A stretch of 64,000 bases of DNA from Pseudodesulfovibrio portus. Lineage in GTDB: Bacteria; Desulfobacterota; Desulfovibrionia; Desulfovibrionales; Desulfovibrionaceae. Under the pieces are notes generated by a model that was not told the DNA's origin, ran no database searches, and saw only the letters and a list, made by a program, of their open reading frames with translations. Made by a program: the position numbers and the translations under genes. Location of the stretch: contig NZ_AP026708.1 in the NCBI RefSeq assembly GCF_026000375.1, forward strand, positions 2,261,001 to 2,325,000, read 5' to 3'. Numbering within the stretch: the first letter of the stretch is position 1; every line of letters starts with the position of its first letter. Positions 42,855-51,849 of this stretch are shown piece by piece.

Positions 42855-43763
42855 ATGGAAGAGAACGTTTCCGCAGCAGGAAATCCTGCCCGGCGATATG
42901 CTGAATTCGTGGCCCCCCTCTGCCTTGCCGGGGCGGTGTTCCTTTGGGGCACCTCGTTCATGGCGACCAAATCGGCTCTTGCGGGATTTGCGCCCATGAC
43001 GGCGATGTGGCTGCGCATGGCCTTGGCCTCGCTGGTCGTGCTGTGCGTCCGCAAGCGGATTCCCGCGCCCCGGTACAAACAGGGAGACTGGAAGGTGCTG
43101 GGCTTCCTGTGCCTGATGCAGCCGTGTCTCTATTTCCTGTTCGAAGGGTATGCGGTGAGCCTGACCACCTCGAGCCAGGCCGGGATGCTCTCGGCGCTGG
43201 TGCCGCTGCTGGTGGCCGTGGGGGCGTGGGTGGTGCTCAAGGAGCCCATGTCCATAATGGGCATCGTGGGCCTGGTCACTTCCATCGGCGGGGTGGTCTG
43301 GCTGTCCCTGGGCGGCGCGCCGGACGAGTCGGCACCGAACCCCGCCCTGGGAAACCTGCTTGAGGTGGCCGCCTTGACCTGCGCGGCCATCTACATGGTG
43401 GTCATGAAACGGTTGAGCGTGCGCTATTCCACGTGGTGGCTGACCGGCATGCAGTGCGTGGCCGGGGCAATATTTTTCCTGCCCGGCGTGTTCCTGGGCG
43501 GTTCCATGCCCCTGGCGGACATTCCCGTCGCCGCCTGGCTGGGTGTCGGGTATCTGGGCCTGTTCGTCACCCTGGGCGCGTTCGGGCTGTACAACATGGC
43601 CATGACGTTCATGCCAGCGGGCAAGGCGGCCATGGCCATCAACCTGGTTTCGCCGGTGGCGCTCATCGCGGGTTGGCTCCTGCTCGGGGAGTCCATGACC
43701 CCCATGCAGCTGATCGCCTGCAGCGTGATCGGCTTCGGTGTCTGGCTGGGGAGAAGGGGCTAA
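42855..43763 (+). CDS. EamA/DMT-family metabolite exporter
   Basis: 302 residues from MEENVSAAGN with AGGAG six bases before the ATG. Two EamA repeats of about five helices each are present: FLWGTSFMATKSALAGFAPM in repeat 1 and AALTCAAIYMVVMKRLSVRY in repeat 2. The C-terminal PVALIAGWLLLGESMTPMQL is typical of RhaT/YdcZ-like exporters. Substrate unknown. It lies downstream of the AraC regulator in the same direction. Confidence 0.9.
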   Translation: MEENVSAAGNPARRYAEFVAPLCLAGAVFLWGTSFMATKSALAGFAPMTAMWLRMALASLVVLCVRKRIPAPRYKQGDWKVLGFLCLMQPCLYFLFEGYAVSLTTSSQAGMLSALVPLLVAVGAWVVLKEPMSIMGIVGLVTSIGGVVWLSLGGAPDESAPNPALGNLLEVAALTCAAIYMVVMKRLSVRYSTWWLTGMQCVAGAIFFLPGVFLGGSMPLADIPVAAWLGVGYLGLFVTLGAFGLYNMAMTFMPAGKAAMAINLVSPVALIAGWLLLGESMTPMQLIACSVIGFGVWLGRRG

Positions 43764-43836
43764 CCCTGCTTGATCCGCGCCCGGGTCGCGCCGGTGCCGC
43801 CGTGAACCATCAATCTCGGTTTCATTGCCAGCCTCG

Positions 43837-43865
43837 CAAAAAAAAGGGCCCCGCTCGGGACCCTG
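43837..43865 (-). terminator. Terminator after DRTGG/BioD-like gene
   Basis: On the minus strand AGGGTCCCGAGCGGGGCCCT followed by nine T residues. The stem has an internal GA/CC mismatch, but the U-tract is strong. It lies 21 bases past the stop at 43887. Confidence 0.8.
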
Positions 43866-43886
43866 TATGTGAATTGATGAAACGGA

Positions 43887-44951
43887 CTACTTGAGCCCGA
43901 GTTCCTTTTTCAGGAATTCGAAGTCGATGTTGTCGGACACCAGCTCGGCGCCCTGCTTGATCTTGATGGCGTCGCGCAGTTTGTGGCGGGACAGGATGTC
44001 GTCCATCTTCTTGGCCACGGTGAAGGTGTCTTCGCGGACCATGATGATGGGCGTTTCCAGGACCTCGGAGCGGGTCAGGATGATGTCGTTGGGGTAGAGG
44101 TTGCCGGTCAGGATCAGGCAGGGGCAGTCGCCTTCCAGCGCCACCAGCTGCACGTCGGACCGGTCGCCGCCCACGATGATGGCGGAGTTCTTCTTCTTGC
44201 GGAAGTGGGTCATGAAGTTCTCGACCTGCATGGTGCCGATGAGGAAGGTCTCGACCACCCGTTCGGCCTTGCCGTGGGCGGAGATGATCTTGCCGCCCAG
44301 CCGGTCGGCCAGGTCGCCCACCTTGATGGCGCCCATGAGCGGGTCGCGCGGGATCACGCCCAGAATCTTGACGCCCTTGGCCTCCAGGGCCGGGCCCAGG
44401 AGCTGGTCGATCTCGTCCATGAAATTGGGCGGCACGTCGTTCAGGATGACCCCGACCATCAGGTCGCCCAGAATCTCCTTCATGACCATGAGGTAGTCGT
44501 ATTTGAGCTCTTTCTGGAAGCGGTCGATGATGATGGTCTTGGTGCCGAGCTTCTTGATCACGGAGATGGCGTCGGTGTCGCAGTACTTGCCCGAGTACAT
44601 GGAGCCCGAGCCGGCCACCAGGGTCACGTCCTTGCCTTCGGACACGGTCGCGTAGCCTTCGGCGATCTTGTCCAGCAGGCCCGTCATCTTGCCGGTGAAA
44701 GCCTTGACCTTGAAATCCTGGGTGACCACCACGGGGGTGACCATTTCAGGATCGGCCTGGACCCCGAGCACGTCCTGCACGAATGCGGCGTCCTCGTCTC
44801 CGAGCTTGCCGTCGATCTCCATGGGCATGGCGCCCACCGGCTTCATGTAGCCGACGTTGAAACCGTCCTTCTGCAGGCGTAGTCCCAGGCCCATGACGAT
44901 CATGTTCTTGCCCGAGTATCCCGTTGTCGATCCGATGTAGAGACCTGCCAT
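43887..44951 (-). CDS. BioD-like P-loop plus DRTGG-domain protein (phosphotransacetylase-N family)
   Basis: 354 residues. The N-terminal dethiobiotin-synthetase-like P-loop is YIGSTTGYSGKNMIVMGL, followed by KPVGAMP and GSGSMYSGKYCDTD (residues 1-200). The C-terminal DRTGG domain (about 215-330) includes AIIVGGDRSDVQLVALEG and LILTGNLYPNDIIL. The same two modules precede the catalytic domain in long Pta proteins; here the catalytic part is missing. It is a probable regulatory or nucleotide-binding partner in acetate/CoA metabolism. It is 86 bases downstream of the ADP-forming acetate-CoA ligase gene and closes that unit with a terminator. Confidence 0.85.
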   Translation of the reverse strand: MAGLYIGSTTGYSGKNMIVMGLGLRLQKDGFNVGYMKPVGAMPMEIDGKLGDEDAAFVQDVLGVQADPEMVTPVVVTQDFKVKAFTGKMTGLLDKIAEGYATVSEGKDVTLVAGSGSMYSGKYCDTDAISVIKKLGTKTIIIDRFQKELKYDYLMVMKEILGDLMVGVILNDVPPNFMDEIDQLLGPALEAKGVKILGVIPRDPLMGAIKVGDLADRLGGKIISAHGKAERVVETFLIGTMQVENFMTHFRKKKNSAIIVGGDRSDVQLVALEGDCPCLILTGNLYPNDIILTRSEVLETPIIMVREDTFTVAKKMDDILSRHKLRDAIKIKQGAELVSDNIDFEFLKKELGLK

Positions 44952-45037
44952 GCCGTGTTTCCTCCTGAGTCTGAATGGGGCGCACGCCCATTCTTCATTC
45001 CTATAATAGACCGCCTGAAAAGTACAAGCGCCAAATT

Positions 45038-47140
45038 TTATCCGACAGTCAGCCGGATGTCGGTAACCATTGCTTCCTCGCTGTCCACCAGCACCGGGTC
45101 GAGGACCATCTCCCGGATTTCCGGAAAGTCCGTGGCCATCTGCGACATGGACAGCAGGATGTCCTCGATGGCCGCCAGGTTGACCGGCTCCTCGCCGCGC
45201 ACCCCGCGCAGGAGCGGGAAGCTCTTTATCTCGCGGACGATGTCCTGCACGTCCTGCAGGGTCAGCGGGGCCAGCCGGTAGCTGATGTCGCCCAGCACCT
45301 CTGCGGAGGGCCCCGCCAGGGAGAACGAGACCAGCGGGCCGAACTGCGGGTCCTGGGTGAACCGGACCACCACGGCGCGCGCCTTGACCGGGCCCATGGT
45401 CTGGACCAGGCAGCCCGTAATGTAGGCGTCGGGCCGTTTGCGCTGGGCGCGGCTGGTGATGTCGAGCCAGGCGTCGCGCACATCGCGCGGGGTCGCCAGG
45501 TTCAGGGCCACGCCGTCCACGTCGGAACGACTGGAAATATGGGGGGACACGATCTTGAGCGCCACCGGGTAGCCGAGTTTCTTGGCGGCGCGCACGGCCT
45601 GGTCGCTGGTCCGGACCAGCCGGATTTCCGGCACGGGCAGTTCATAGGCCGTGGCGATCTCCATGGCCTCGTTGAAGGGCAGCTCGGAAAGCCCGAGTCT
45701 CTTGGCGCGCTTGATGGCCCGCGAGGCCCGGCCCTGGTCGCGGCGGAAACAGACTTCCACCGGATAGGGGCGGTTTTTCCACCTGTGGTGGGCGAGCATG
45801 GCGGAGATGGCCCGGATGGCGGGCTCGGGGTAGCCGTAGCAGGGGATGCCCGCATCGAGCAGCATGTCGCGGCCCGGTCCGATGCGGGAGTCGCCCATGA
45901 AACTGGCGAACACGGGCTTGTCGCAGTCGGCGGCAATGTCGATGACGGCCTGGGCGGTCTCCTTGATCTGGGCGGACGCCGTGGGCGTGAGCAGGACCAG
46001 GATGGCGTTGCTCATCTCGTCCTTGGCCACGGCCTCGAGGGTGACCCGGTAGCGGTCCGCATCGGCGTCGCCGATGATGTCGATGGGGTTGTAGATGGCC
46101 GCGAACGGCGGCAGGGCCTTGCTCAGGACTTCCAGGGTCTCCATGGTCGGCCGGGCAAGGTGGAGGTCGGCATCTTCGCAGGCGTCCGCAGCCAGGATGC
46201 CGGGACCGCCGGAGTTGGTGACCACCGTCAGGTTGGGCCCGGTGGGCAGGGGCTGCTCGGCAAAGGCGCGGGCCAGGTCGAAAAGGGATTCCAGGGATTC
46301 CACCTGGATGATGCCCGCCTGCTTGAAGGCGGCGGTGGAGGCCACCACGCTGCCTGCCATGGAGCCGGTGTGGCTGGACGTGGCCCGTGCGCCGGACGGG
46401 GTGGTGCCCGCCTTGATCATGATGACCGGTTTCTTCTCGGTCACGGCCCGGGCCTTGGACAGGAACTTCTGGCCGTCGTCCACTGACTCCAGGTAGCCGA
46501 TGATGACCTTGGTCTCCGGGTCGTTGCCGAGGGATTCCAAGACGTCCGCTTCGGATACGCCCGCCTTGTTGCCCAGGCTGACGAACTTGGAAAAGCCGAT
46601 GCCTTCTCCGTCGGCCCAGTCCAGGATGGCGGAGCAGAGAGCGCCGGACTGGGAGAAAAATGCGATGGACCCCCTGGAGGGCTTTGCCTGGGCGATGGTG
46701 GCGTTCAGGCCGATGGCCGTGTTGACCAGCCCCAGGGAATTGGGGCCGAGCAGGGTGACGTTCCTGCGCCGGGCAAGGTCCGCCATCTCCATTTCCAGCT
46801 CGAAGCCGTCGCGCCCGGTCTCGCGGAAGCCTGCGGTGATGACGCAGATGGCGCTGACGTGGGCGTCGGCCAGCTCTTCCATGGCGGTGAGCACCTGCTC
46901 GCGGGGCAGGACGATGATGCCGAGGTCCGGCGGATGGGGCAGCTCCCTGACGGACGGGCTGGCGGCCAGGCCGAGGATTTCTCCCCCTGCGGGATTGACG
47001 GGCATTAATTTCCCCCTGTACCCTGCCGAGACCAAATTGGAGAGAATGACGTTGCCCAGCTTGTGACCACTGCGGGAGGCGCCCACGACAGCGATGGATT
47101 CCGGGTTGAATAGCGAGCGCAGGTTGACGTCTGATAACAT
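45038..47140 (-). CDS. Acetate--CoA ligase (ADP-forming)/protein acyltransferase-like CoA-binding protein
   Basis: 700 residues from MLSDVNLRSLF. It holds a CoA-binding domain (ESIAVVGASRSGHKLGNVIL), two succinyl-CoA-ligase-like domains with GPNSLGLVNT, a catalytic His region in SSHTGSMAGS and NSGGPGILAADACED, and a C-terminal ATP-grasp domain (GYPVALKIVSPHISSRSDVD, GPLVSFSLAGPSAEVLGD). This is the alpha-beta fusion of ADP-forming acetyl-CoA synthetases. It interconverts acyl-CoA, ADP and Pi with acid, ATP and CoA, giving ATP from acetyl-CoA. No GNAT tail is seen. Its start is only 16 bases from the divergent rnc start. Confidence 0.9.
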   Translation of the reverse strand: MLSDVNLRSLFNPESIAVVGASRSGHKLGNVILSNLVSAGYRGKLMPVNPAGGEILGLAASPSVRELPHPPDLGIIVLPREQVLTAMEELADAHVSAICVITAGFRETGRDGFELEMEMADLARRRNVTLLGPNSLGLVNTAIGLNATIAQAKPSRGSIAFFSQSGALCSAILDWADGEGIGFSKFVSLGNKAGVSEADVLESLGNDPETKVIIGYLESVDDGQKFLSKARAVTEKKPVIMIKAGTTPSGARATSSHTGSMAGSVVASTAAFKQAGIIQVESLESLFDLARAFAEQPLPTGPNLTVVTNSGGPGILAADACEDADLHLARPTMETLEVLSKALPPFAAIYNPIDIIGDADADRYRVTLEAVAKDEMSNAILVLLTPTASAQIKETAQAVIDIAADCDKPVFASFMGDSRIGPGRDMLLDAGIPCYGYPEPAIRAISAMLAHHRWKNRPYPVEVCFRRDQGRASRAIKRAKRLGLSELPFNEAMEIATAYELPVPEIRLVRTSDQAVRAAKKLGYPVALKIVSPHISSRSDVDGVALNLATPRDVRDAWLDITSRAQRKRPDAYITGCLVQTMGPVKARAVVVRFTQDPQFGPLVSFSLAGPSAEVLGDISYRLAPLTLQDVQDIVREIKSFPLLRGVRGEEPVNLAAIEDILLSMSQMATDFPEIREMVLDPVLVDSEEAMVTDIRLTVG

Positions 47141-47156
47141 AAAAAAGGGGGGTTGA

Positions 47157-47840
47157 ATGGATTCCGCTGAACTACAGATTTCTATCCACCATCGGTTTGG
47201 GCAAGTCAAGTTCCTGGAGACCGCGCTCACCCATTCTTCGTTCGCCAACGAACAGGACGGGTTTGACGACAACGAGCGTTTGGAGTTCCTCGGGGACGCC
47301 GTGCTTGAGTTGTGCATCTCGGAAGAGGGATTCCGCCGGTTTCCTTCTGCCGCAGAAGGGCAGCTCACGCGCATCCGTTCCCAGCTGGTCAAGGAGCGGT
47401 CCCTGGCCGCCATTGCCCGGTCGCTGAAGCTGGATCGATACATCCGGCTGGGGCGCGGCGAAGAGCTGCAGGGCGGAAGGGAACGGGATGCGCTCCTGGC
47501 GGACGCCTTCGAAGCGGTCATGGGGGCCGTGTTCCTGGACGGCGGGTTCGAGGCAGCCAAGGGGTCCATCCTGGCCATCTTCGAGGACCTCTGGCCGCTG
47601 GAGACCATGCTGCCCGAGGCCAAGGACTACAAGAGCCGGCTGCAGGAAGTGGCCCAGGAGCGGTTCCGGGACAGGCCGATCTATGTCCTGGCCGGGACGA
47701 GCGGGCCGGAGCACGAGAAGATATTCAAGGTGGACGTGACCCTGCCCGAGGGCGAGGTCTTCCGCGGCACCAGCACCAGCGTGAAGCGGGCGGAACAGGA
47801 ATCCGCCAAGATCGCGCTGGACTACCTCTGCGACGAATAA
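47157..47840 (+). CDS. rnc: Ribonuclease III
   Basis: 227 residues. The RNase III signature NERLEFLGDAVLELCISE (about 38-55) has the catalytic acids, and the second acid cluster ADAFEAVMGAVFLDGGFEAA is near 111-130. A C-terminal double-stranded RNA-binding domain (YKSRLQEVAQERFRDRPIYV to the end, ESAKIALDYL) completes it. It processes rRNA and structured RNAs. An AAGGGGGG site lies upstream of the ATG. It is divergent from the acetate-CoA ligase gene. Confidence 0.96.
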   Translation: MDSAELQISIHHRFGQVKFLETALTHSSFANEQDGFDDNERLEFLGDAVLELCISEEGFRRFPSAAEGQLTRIRSQLVKERSLAAIARSLKLDRYIRLGRGEELQGGRERDALLADAFEAVMGAVFLDGGFEAAKGSILAIFEDLWPLETMLPEAKDYKSRLQEVAQERFRDRPIYVLAGTSGPEHEKIFKVDVTLPEGEVFRGTSTSVKRAEQESAKIALDYLCDE

Positions 47841-47877
47841 GACTCAGGAACAACAACCCGAAAACGACCGGAAATCG

Positions 47878-47903
47878 GGCCCCGTGGAATACTCCACGGG
47901 GCC
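47878..47903. terminator. Stem-loop between rnc and flagellin
   Basis: 11-base perfect stem GGCCCCGTGGA with TCCACGGGGCC and loop ATAC, placed between two convergent genes. T-rich sequence is lacking on both sides, so termination is inferred from position and stem strength. Confidence 0.6.
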
Positions 47904-47942
47904 GGCTTCCGATCGTCTTCAGTCGCGGGGCGTGTCTTACGA

Positions 47943-48872
47943 CTAGCCGCCGATGAGCTGCATGGCCATTCTCGGCAGGGAGTTGGCCTGGGCGAGCATG
48001 GCGACAGCGGACTGGGTGAGAATCTGGTTGCGGACGAATTCCGTCATTTCCTGCGCCACGTCGACGTCGGAGATGCGGGATTCCGCAGACTGCAGGTTCT
48101 CGGCCTGGATTTCCAGGTTGGTGATGGTGTTTTCCAGCCGGTTCTGCATGGAACCGAGGTTGGCGCGGATCTTGTCCTTGGAGATGATGGCCTGGTTGAT
48201 GGCGTCCATCGCCGCCTGGGCCAGGGCCTGGGTGGAGACCGACTGACCGGCGTGCTGGATTTCCCAGGTGGCGCCGTTGGCGTTCACCGCCGAGGCGTGT
48301 CCGAGGCCGAGAGCGGAGGCGCTCGAACCCTGGATGGCAACATAGTAGTAGTCTTCCGACGAGTCGTTGCTGGTGCCGAAGTGGATCTTCAGCGGGCCGG
48401 TGGACTGCAGGCCGGTGCCGTCGTGGTCCACGGACGGGTCGCCGGACAGGTTGCCGTTCAAAAGATAAATACCGTTGAAGTCAGTGGCGTTGGCGATACG
48501 GGTGATTTCCGAACACATGGCCTGGTACTCGGAGTCGATGATCAGGCGCTGATCGGAGTTGTAGGTACCCGTGGAAGCCTGCATGGCCAGCTCTTTCAGT
48601 CGAATGAGCTTTTCGTCGACCACCTGCAGGGCGCCGTCGGCCGTCTGAATCAGCGAGATCGCGTCGGACGCGTTTCGGATGCCCTGATGCAGGGAGCTGA
48701 TTTCCGAACGCATGAGTTCGCGAATCGCCAGGCCGGCCGCATCGTCGGCAGCCGTGCCGACTCGCAGACCGGATGACAAACGCCGGGTGGAAACGCCGAG
48801 CCGTCCATAATGCTCGGACAGATTCCTCTGGGCGTTCATCGCCATGAGGTTGTGGTTAATGACTAAAGACAT
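47943..48872 (-). CDS. fliC: Flagellin
   Basis: 309 residues from MSLVINHN, preceded by a strong AAGGAGGG site; an open extension to 48929 is rejected. The N-terminal D0/D1 region has SLVINHNLMAMNAQRNLS, RLSSGLRVGTAADDAAGLAI and LIQTADGALQVVDEKL. The C-terminal region has LGSMQNRLENTITNLEIQAE, ESRISDVDVAQEMTEFVRNQ and LTQSAVAMLAQANSLP. The variable middle is short (about 130-210). A sigma54-like element lies upstream. It is monocistronic. The E. coli-style name is by homology; other flagellins may exist elsewhere in the genome. Confidence 0.95.
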   Translation of the reverse strand: MSLVINHNLMAMNAQRNLSEHYGRLGVSTRRLSSGLRVGTAADDAAGLAIRELMRSEISSLHQGIRNASDAISLIQTADGALQVVDEKLIRLKELAMQASTGTYNSDQRLIIDSEYQAMCSEITRIANATDFNGIYLLNGNLSGDPSVDHDGTGLQSTGPLKIHFGTSNDSSEDYYYVAIQGSSASALGLGHASAVNANGATWEIQHAGQSVSTQALAQAAMDAINQAIISKDKIRANLGSMQNRLENTITNLEIQAENLQSAESRISDVDVAQEMTEFVRNQILTQSAVAMLAQANSLPRMAMQLIGG

Positions 48873-48917
48873 CAGAACCCTCCTTGTTCGATTCTCAAAT
48901 CCATTTGCGACATGTAC

Positions 48918-48933
48918 AGCATCATGCATGCCA
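48918..48933 (-). promoter_or_regulatory. Sigma54-type promoter of flagellin gene
   Basis: On the minus strand TGGCATGCATGATGCT: GG at -24 and GC at -12 with exact spacing, and one mismatch to the consensus TGGCAYR-N4-TTGCW. The start of transcription would be near 48907, about 35 bases above the ATG. Confidence 0.6.
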
Positions 48934-50115
48934 ACTTCATTTTATTAAGTTATATTAAGAATATAAGTATCTAAAGAAACTCTAGAAAGGACATTTTTTC
49001 CGCCCCTAAAAGGGCCTGCAAGCGTTATCTGTCAAGGGTTTGTCGTGGATAGAGAAGATTTTGCTTCGAGCAGCAGCCTGAAGAGGGCGGCCTTGCGGTA
49101 TTTATGAGAGATGAAGAGAGAAGAGTTAAAGGCATTTCGCCTTTGGCGAGTCCTTCGCGGACTGCGGTTGCTTTTTGGCAGCCCCAAAAAGGAACCAAAA
49201 AGCGCTGTTACGAACTTGGCCGCCCGAGTTTGGCGGCAAGAATCTGATCCGTGATGGGACGGCTCCCATCCGGGGTGGGCGATACACTGTGCCTCTCCGT
49301 GAGATTCAACCGCCAATGGGGTATGTGCTGGCAACGGCTAAGGAGCCGCCGCCCCCTCGCGGTCGGTTTCTAAGCCTCCGGAACAGGGCTGGCATAGGTC
49401 TTCGGGTGGAAGGGGAGTGTGTACGAATTTTAGTCCAGTTGGCTTATGGGTTTTCTGTCGGGAAGCATGTTGTATAGAATGAACCATAATTAAATGATGC
49501 TCGCAGGAGCGACCATGGCTATGAATAACCAACTGACACCGATTAATTACATTGAGCATATCCTTAAACCAAACAAGGCCTAGAAGCTGACCAAACAGCG
49601 AAAGCGGCTTTTTCGGATCGCGTCGTAGCGCAGCGAAGACATGGCGATCCGGGAGCGGGCTGTTCGGATCAGATTCTCAGCCGGTTTGGAGGCGGATAAG
49701 CGAAGCAAAGAAGAGCGACTTTTGCTTACTTTTGGTCGCTCCGGCCCAAAAGTAAGTCGCCGTAAAGGCGAAACACACAGCAAGAATGAAGGGCTTTGTA
49801 TGTCGCGGAGCGCGCGGAAGTCTCCCTGCCTCATGTGGGTCTTTCCTCCTCCTCCCGCGTCCGGCTTTCAGAAAACCTGGAGGTGCCTTTCTTTTCCAAA
49901 AAATCAACTGGCCGCCCCGTCAGAGCGGTCTTCCTTGCTTTTTCAGGCTCGCTGCTCGAAGCGCCACAATCCACAGCTGCACAACCGATGCAGCCCCGCC
50001 GTCTTTTCAGACAGCGGGGCTGCGAGGTCTTCATTTCCCCCCTGGGGGTCAGTCAGGGGGGTGGTTGGAGAAGGAGTCTATAGTATGGGTTACTTAAGAC
50101 CTCTTTTTATATGAC
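48934..50115. other. 1.2-kb apparently non-coding region between flagellin and flgE
   Basis: AT-rich next to the flagellin promoter, then GC-rich. It holds three hairpins: 49166-49196 (GGTTGCTTTTTGG against CCAAAAAGGAACC), 49725-49756 (CTTACTTTTGG against CCAAAAGTAAG) and 49990-50023 (GCAGCCCCGCCGTC against GACAGCGGGGCTGC). The last sits after the flgE stop on the minus strand. It also holds a possible 22-codon frame at 49515. Longer frames here are Arg/Ser/Pro-rich and unlike genes. The region may be built from dispersed repeats or a decayed insertion. Confidence 0.55.
49515..49583 (+). CDS. Possible 22-codon gene or gene remnant
   Basis: An isolated frame MAMNNQLTPINYIEHILKPN plus two residues, with CAGGAG six bases before the ATG and an AT-richer composition than its surroundings. 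TATAGAAT stands about 40 bases upstream. It could be a real small peptide gene, the surviving 5' end of a lost gene, or chance. No family recognised. Confidence 0.25.
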   Translation: MAMNNQLTPINYIEHILKPNKA

Positions 50116-51792
50116 TTAACGCTTCATGGCGATGACTTCGCCGAGCATCGAGTCCGTGGTTGTGATGACCTTGGTGTTGGCCTGGAAGCCGCGCTGGGTG
50201 GTGATCATGCGCACGAATTCCGTTGCCATGTCCACGTTGGACATCTCCAGGGAGTTGCCGTCTATGGTGCCCTTGCCCGAGGAGCCTGCCTGGCCGGTCA
50301 GTGCCGGTCCGGATTCCAGGGTCTCGGAGAAGAGGTTGCCGCCTTCACGGCGCAGGCCGTGCTTGTTGGTGAAGGTCGCCAGGGTGACGGCGTACAGCTC
50401 CAGCACCTGGCCATTGGAGTAATGGCCGCTGAGCACGCCTTCACGGGAAACGGATACGTTCTGCAGGATGCCTGCGGCATAGCCGTCCTGGGACTGGAAC
50501 AGGGTGGAGGAACCGCCGGTGTCATAGCTCTGGGTCGCCAGGGCGCTGACCGCCGGGTCCTTGAAGTTGGCAAGGTAGCCGGTGTTGTTGATGGCGTTGC
50601 CGACCATGGCCGCATTGGTGGGCAGGGTGCCCAGACCACCGGCCCAGCCGATGCTCACGGCACCGCCGCCGTTGCTGGACAGGTCCTTGTTCCTGATGCC
50701 GAAGTCGATCTGGATCGGCGTGGCGTTGGTGGACTCTGCCGTGCTGGCGTTGGATTTGCCCAGGAAGTTGGCGGTGCAGACCGGGTAGCCGCCGGTCGAG
50801 AAGTCCGCCAGATCCCAGTTGTTCAGGTCCTTGATGTTGGTGCCGCCGTTACTCTTGAGCGTGTAGGCGGACATGCCGGACAGTTGGCCCGTGGTGAAGG
50901 TCAGGGTGCCCATCATGAGCAGGCCCGCCGCAGAGGTGCGGCCTTCGCCGATGCGGGTCGTGTTGCCGTCCTGACCATCCAGGACGCGACGGTCGGCATT
51001 GGGCTCGCAGGTGACCATGTATTCCCAGACCGTGTCGCCGCCCGCATTGGACAGGGTGACCTGGTCGAAATAGACGGTCAGGTTGTGCGCCGTGCCGATG
51101 TCGTCGTAGACCTTCAGGGTGGTGGAGTACCCGTACAGGGTCGATGCCAGGGGCGTGTCTGCGGACCCGTCCCAGTTGTTGAACATGGCGAAGTATGGAT
51201 TGGTCGTGCTGGTGGAGCTGTCCTCGGAAGACGGGTCCAGGTTGGTGACGATGGTCACGCTGGTTGTCGGGTTGGGCTCGGACTGGAAATTCTCCATGCG
51301 GATGTCCGTGGGCACGCCGATGATGCGGGCCGAGTTCGTTTCGCTTGCGGTTTCCGAACTGGTGGTGGTCACCGAGGTGCCGCTGCGCTCGATCTCCCAT
51401 CCCTGGAGGATGTATCCGTGCGGGTCGACCAGATAACCGTCCGAGTCGAACCGGAAGTTGCCCGCCCGGGAATAGTATTTGTTGTCTTCCCCTCTGGGCG
51501 AGACCACGAAGAATCCGTCGCCGGAAATGGCCAGGTCCGTGGCTTCGGTAGAGGACTCGAAGGCCCCCTGCCCGTAGTCGGAAAAGATGGTGGACACCCG
51601 CACACCGCGTCCCACCTGACCGATGCCGTTGACCGTGGCGAAATCGGCGCTCATCAGGTCTTCGAAGTGCATTCGTGCACCCTTGAAGCCCGTGGTGTTG
51701 ACGTTGGCGAGGTTGTTGCCGATAACCGTCATCCTTTCGGAATGGACGGTCAGGCCCGAGATGCCTGAAAACAACGATGCTCCTAAACTCAT
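50116..51792 (-). CDS. flgE: Flagellar hook protein FlgE
   Basis: 558 residues, longer than E. coli FlgE, with a large Ser/Thr-rich middle. The N-terminal rod-type motif is SLGASLFSGISGLTVHSERM with TVIGNNLANVNTTGFKGARM. FlgE-specific blocks include GDGFFVVSPRGEDNKYYSRA and LQNVSVSREGVLSGHYSNGQ. The C-terminus is SLEMSNVDMATEFVRMITTQ, then RGFQANTKVITTTDSMLGEV. It is the last gene of the fliK-flgD-flgE operon. Confidence 0.96.
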   Translation of the reverse strand: MSLGASLFSGISGLTVHSERMTVIGNNLANVNTTGFKGARMHFEDLMSADFATVNGIGQVGRGVRVSTIFSDYGQGAFESSTEATDLAISGDGFFVVSPRGEDNKYYSRAGNFRFDSDGYLVDPHGYILQGWEIERSGTSVTTTSSETASETNSARIIGVPTDIRMENFQSEPNPTTSVTIVTNLDPSSEDSSTSTTNPYFAMFNNWDGSADTPLASTLYGYSTTLKVYDDIGTAHNLTVYFDQVTLSNAGGDTVWEYMVTCEPNADRRVLDGQDGNTTRIGEGRTSAAGLLMMGTLTFTTGQLSGMSAYTLKSNGGTNIKDLNNWDLADFSTGGYPVCTANFLGKSNASTAESTNATPIQIDFGIRNKDLSSNGGGAVSIGWAGGLGTLPTNAAMVGNAINNTGYLANFKDPAVSALATQSYDTGGSSTLFQSQDGYAAGILQNVSVSREGVLSGHYSNGQVLELYAVTLATFTNKHGLRREGGNLFSETLESGPALTGQAGSSGKGTIDGNSLEMSNVDMATEFVRMITTQRGFQANTKVITTTDSMLGEVIAMKR

Positions 51793-51849
51793 TGTAACCT
51801 CCTAAACTCTTCTCCAGAGATCTGCGGTTTGACCCGCAGTGAAATTCCT

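Noticed and set aside
47141..47623. N-terminal extension of the acetate-CoA ligase
   Set aside because: It is the antisense of rnc, Ser/Arg-rich; the CoA-binding domain starts right after ATG at 47140.
49032..49334. 100-residue minus-strand frame with KFVTALFGSFLG-type sequence
   Set aside because: It lies across the hairpin at 49166-49196; the sequence is what such an A/T-run palindrome codes by chance.
49641..50114. 157-residue plus-strand frame before flgE
   Set aside because: Arg/Ser/Pro-rich, spans two hairpins, no ribosome site, unlike the codon use of neighbours.
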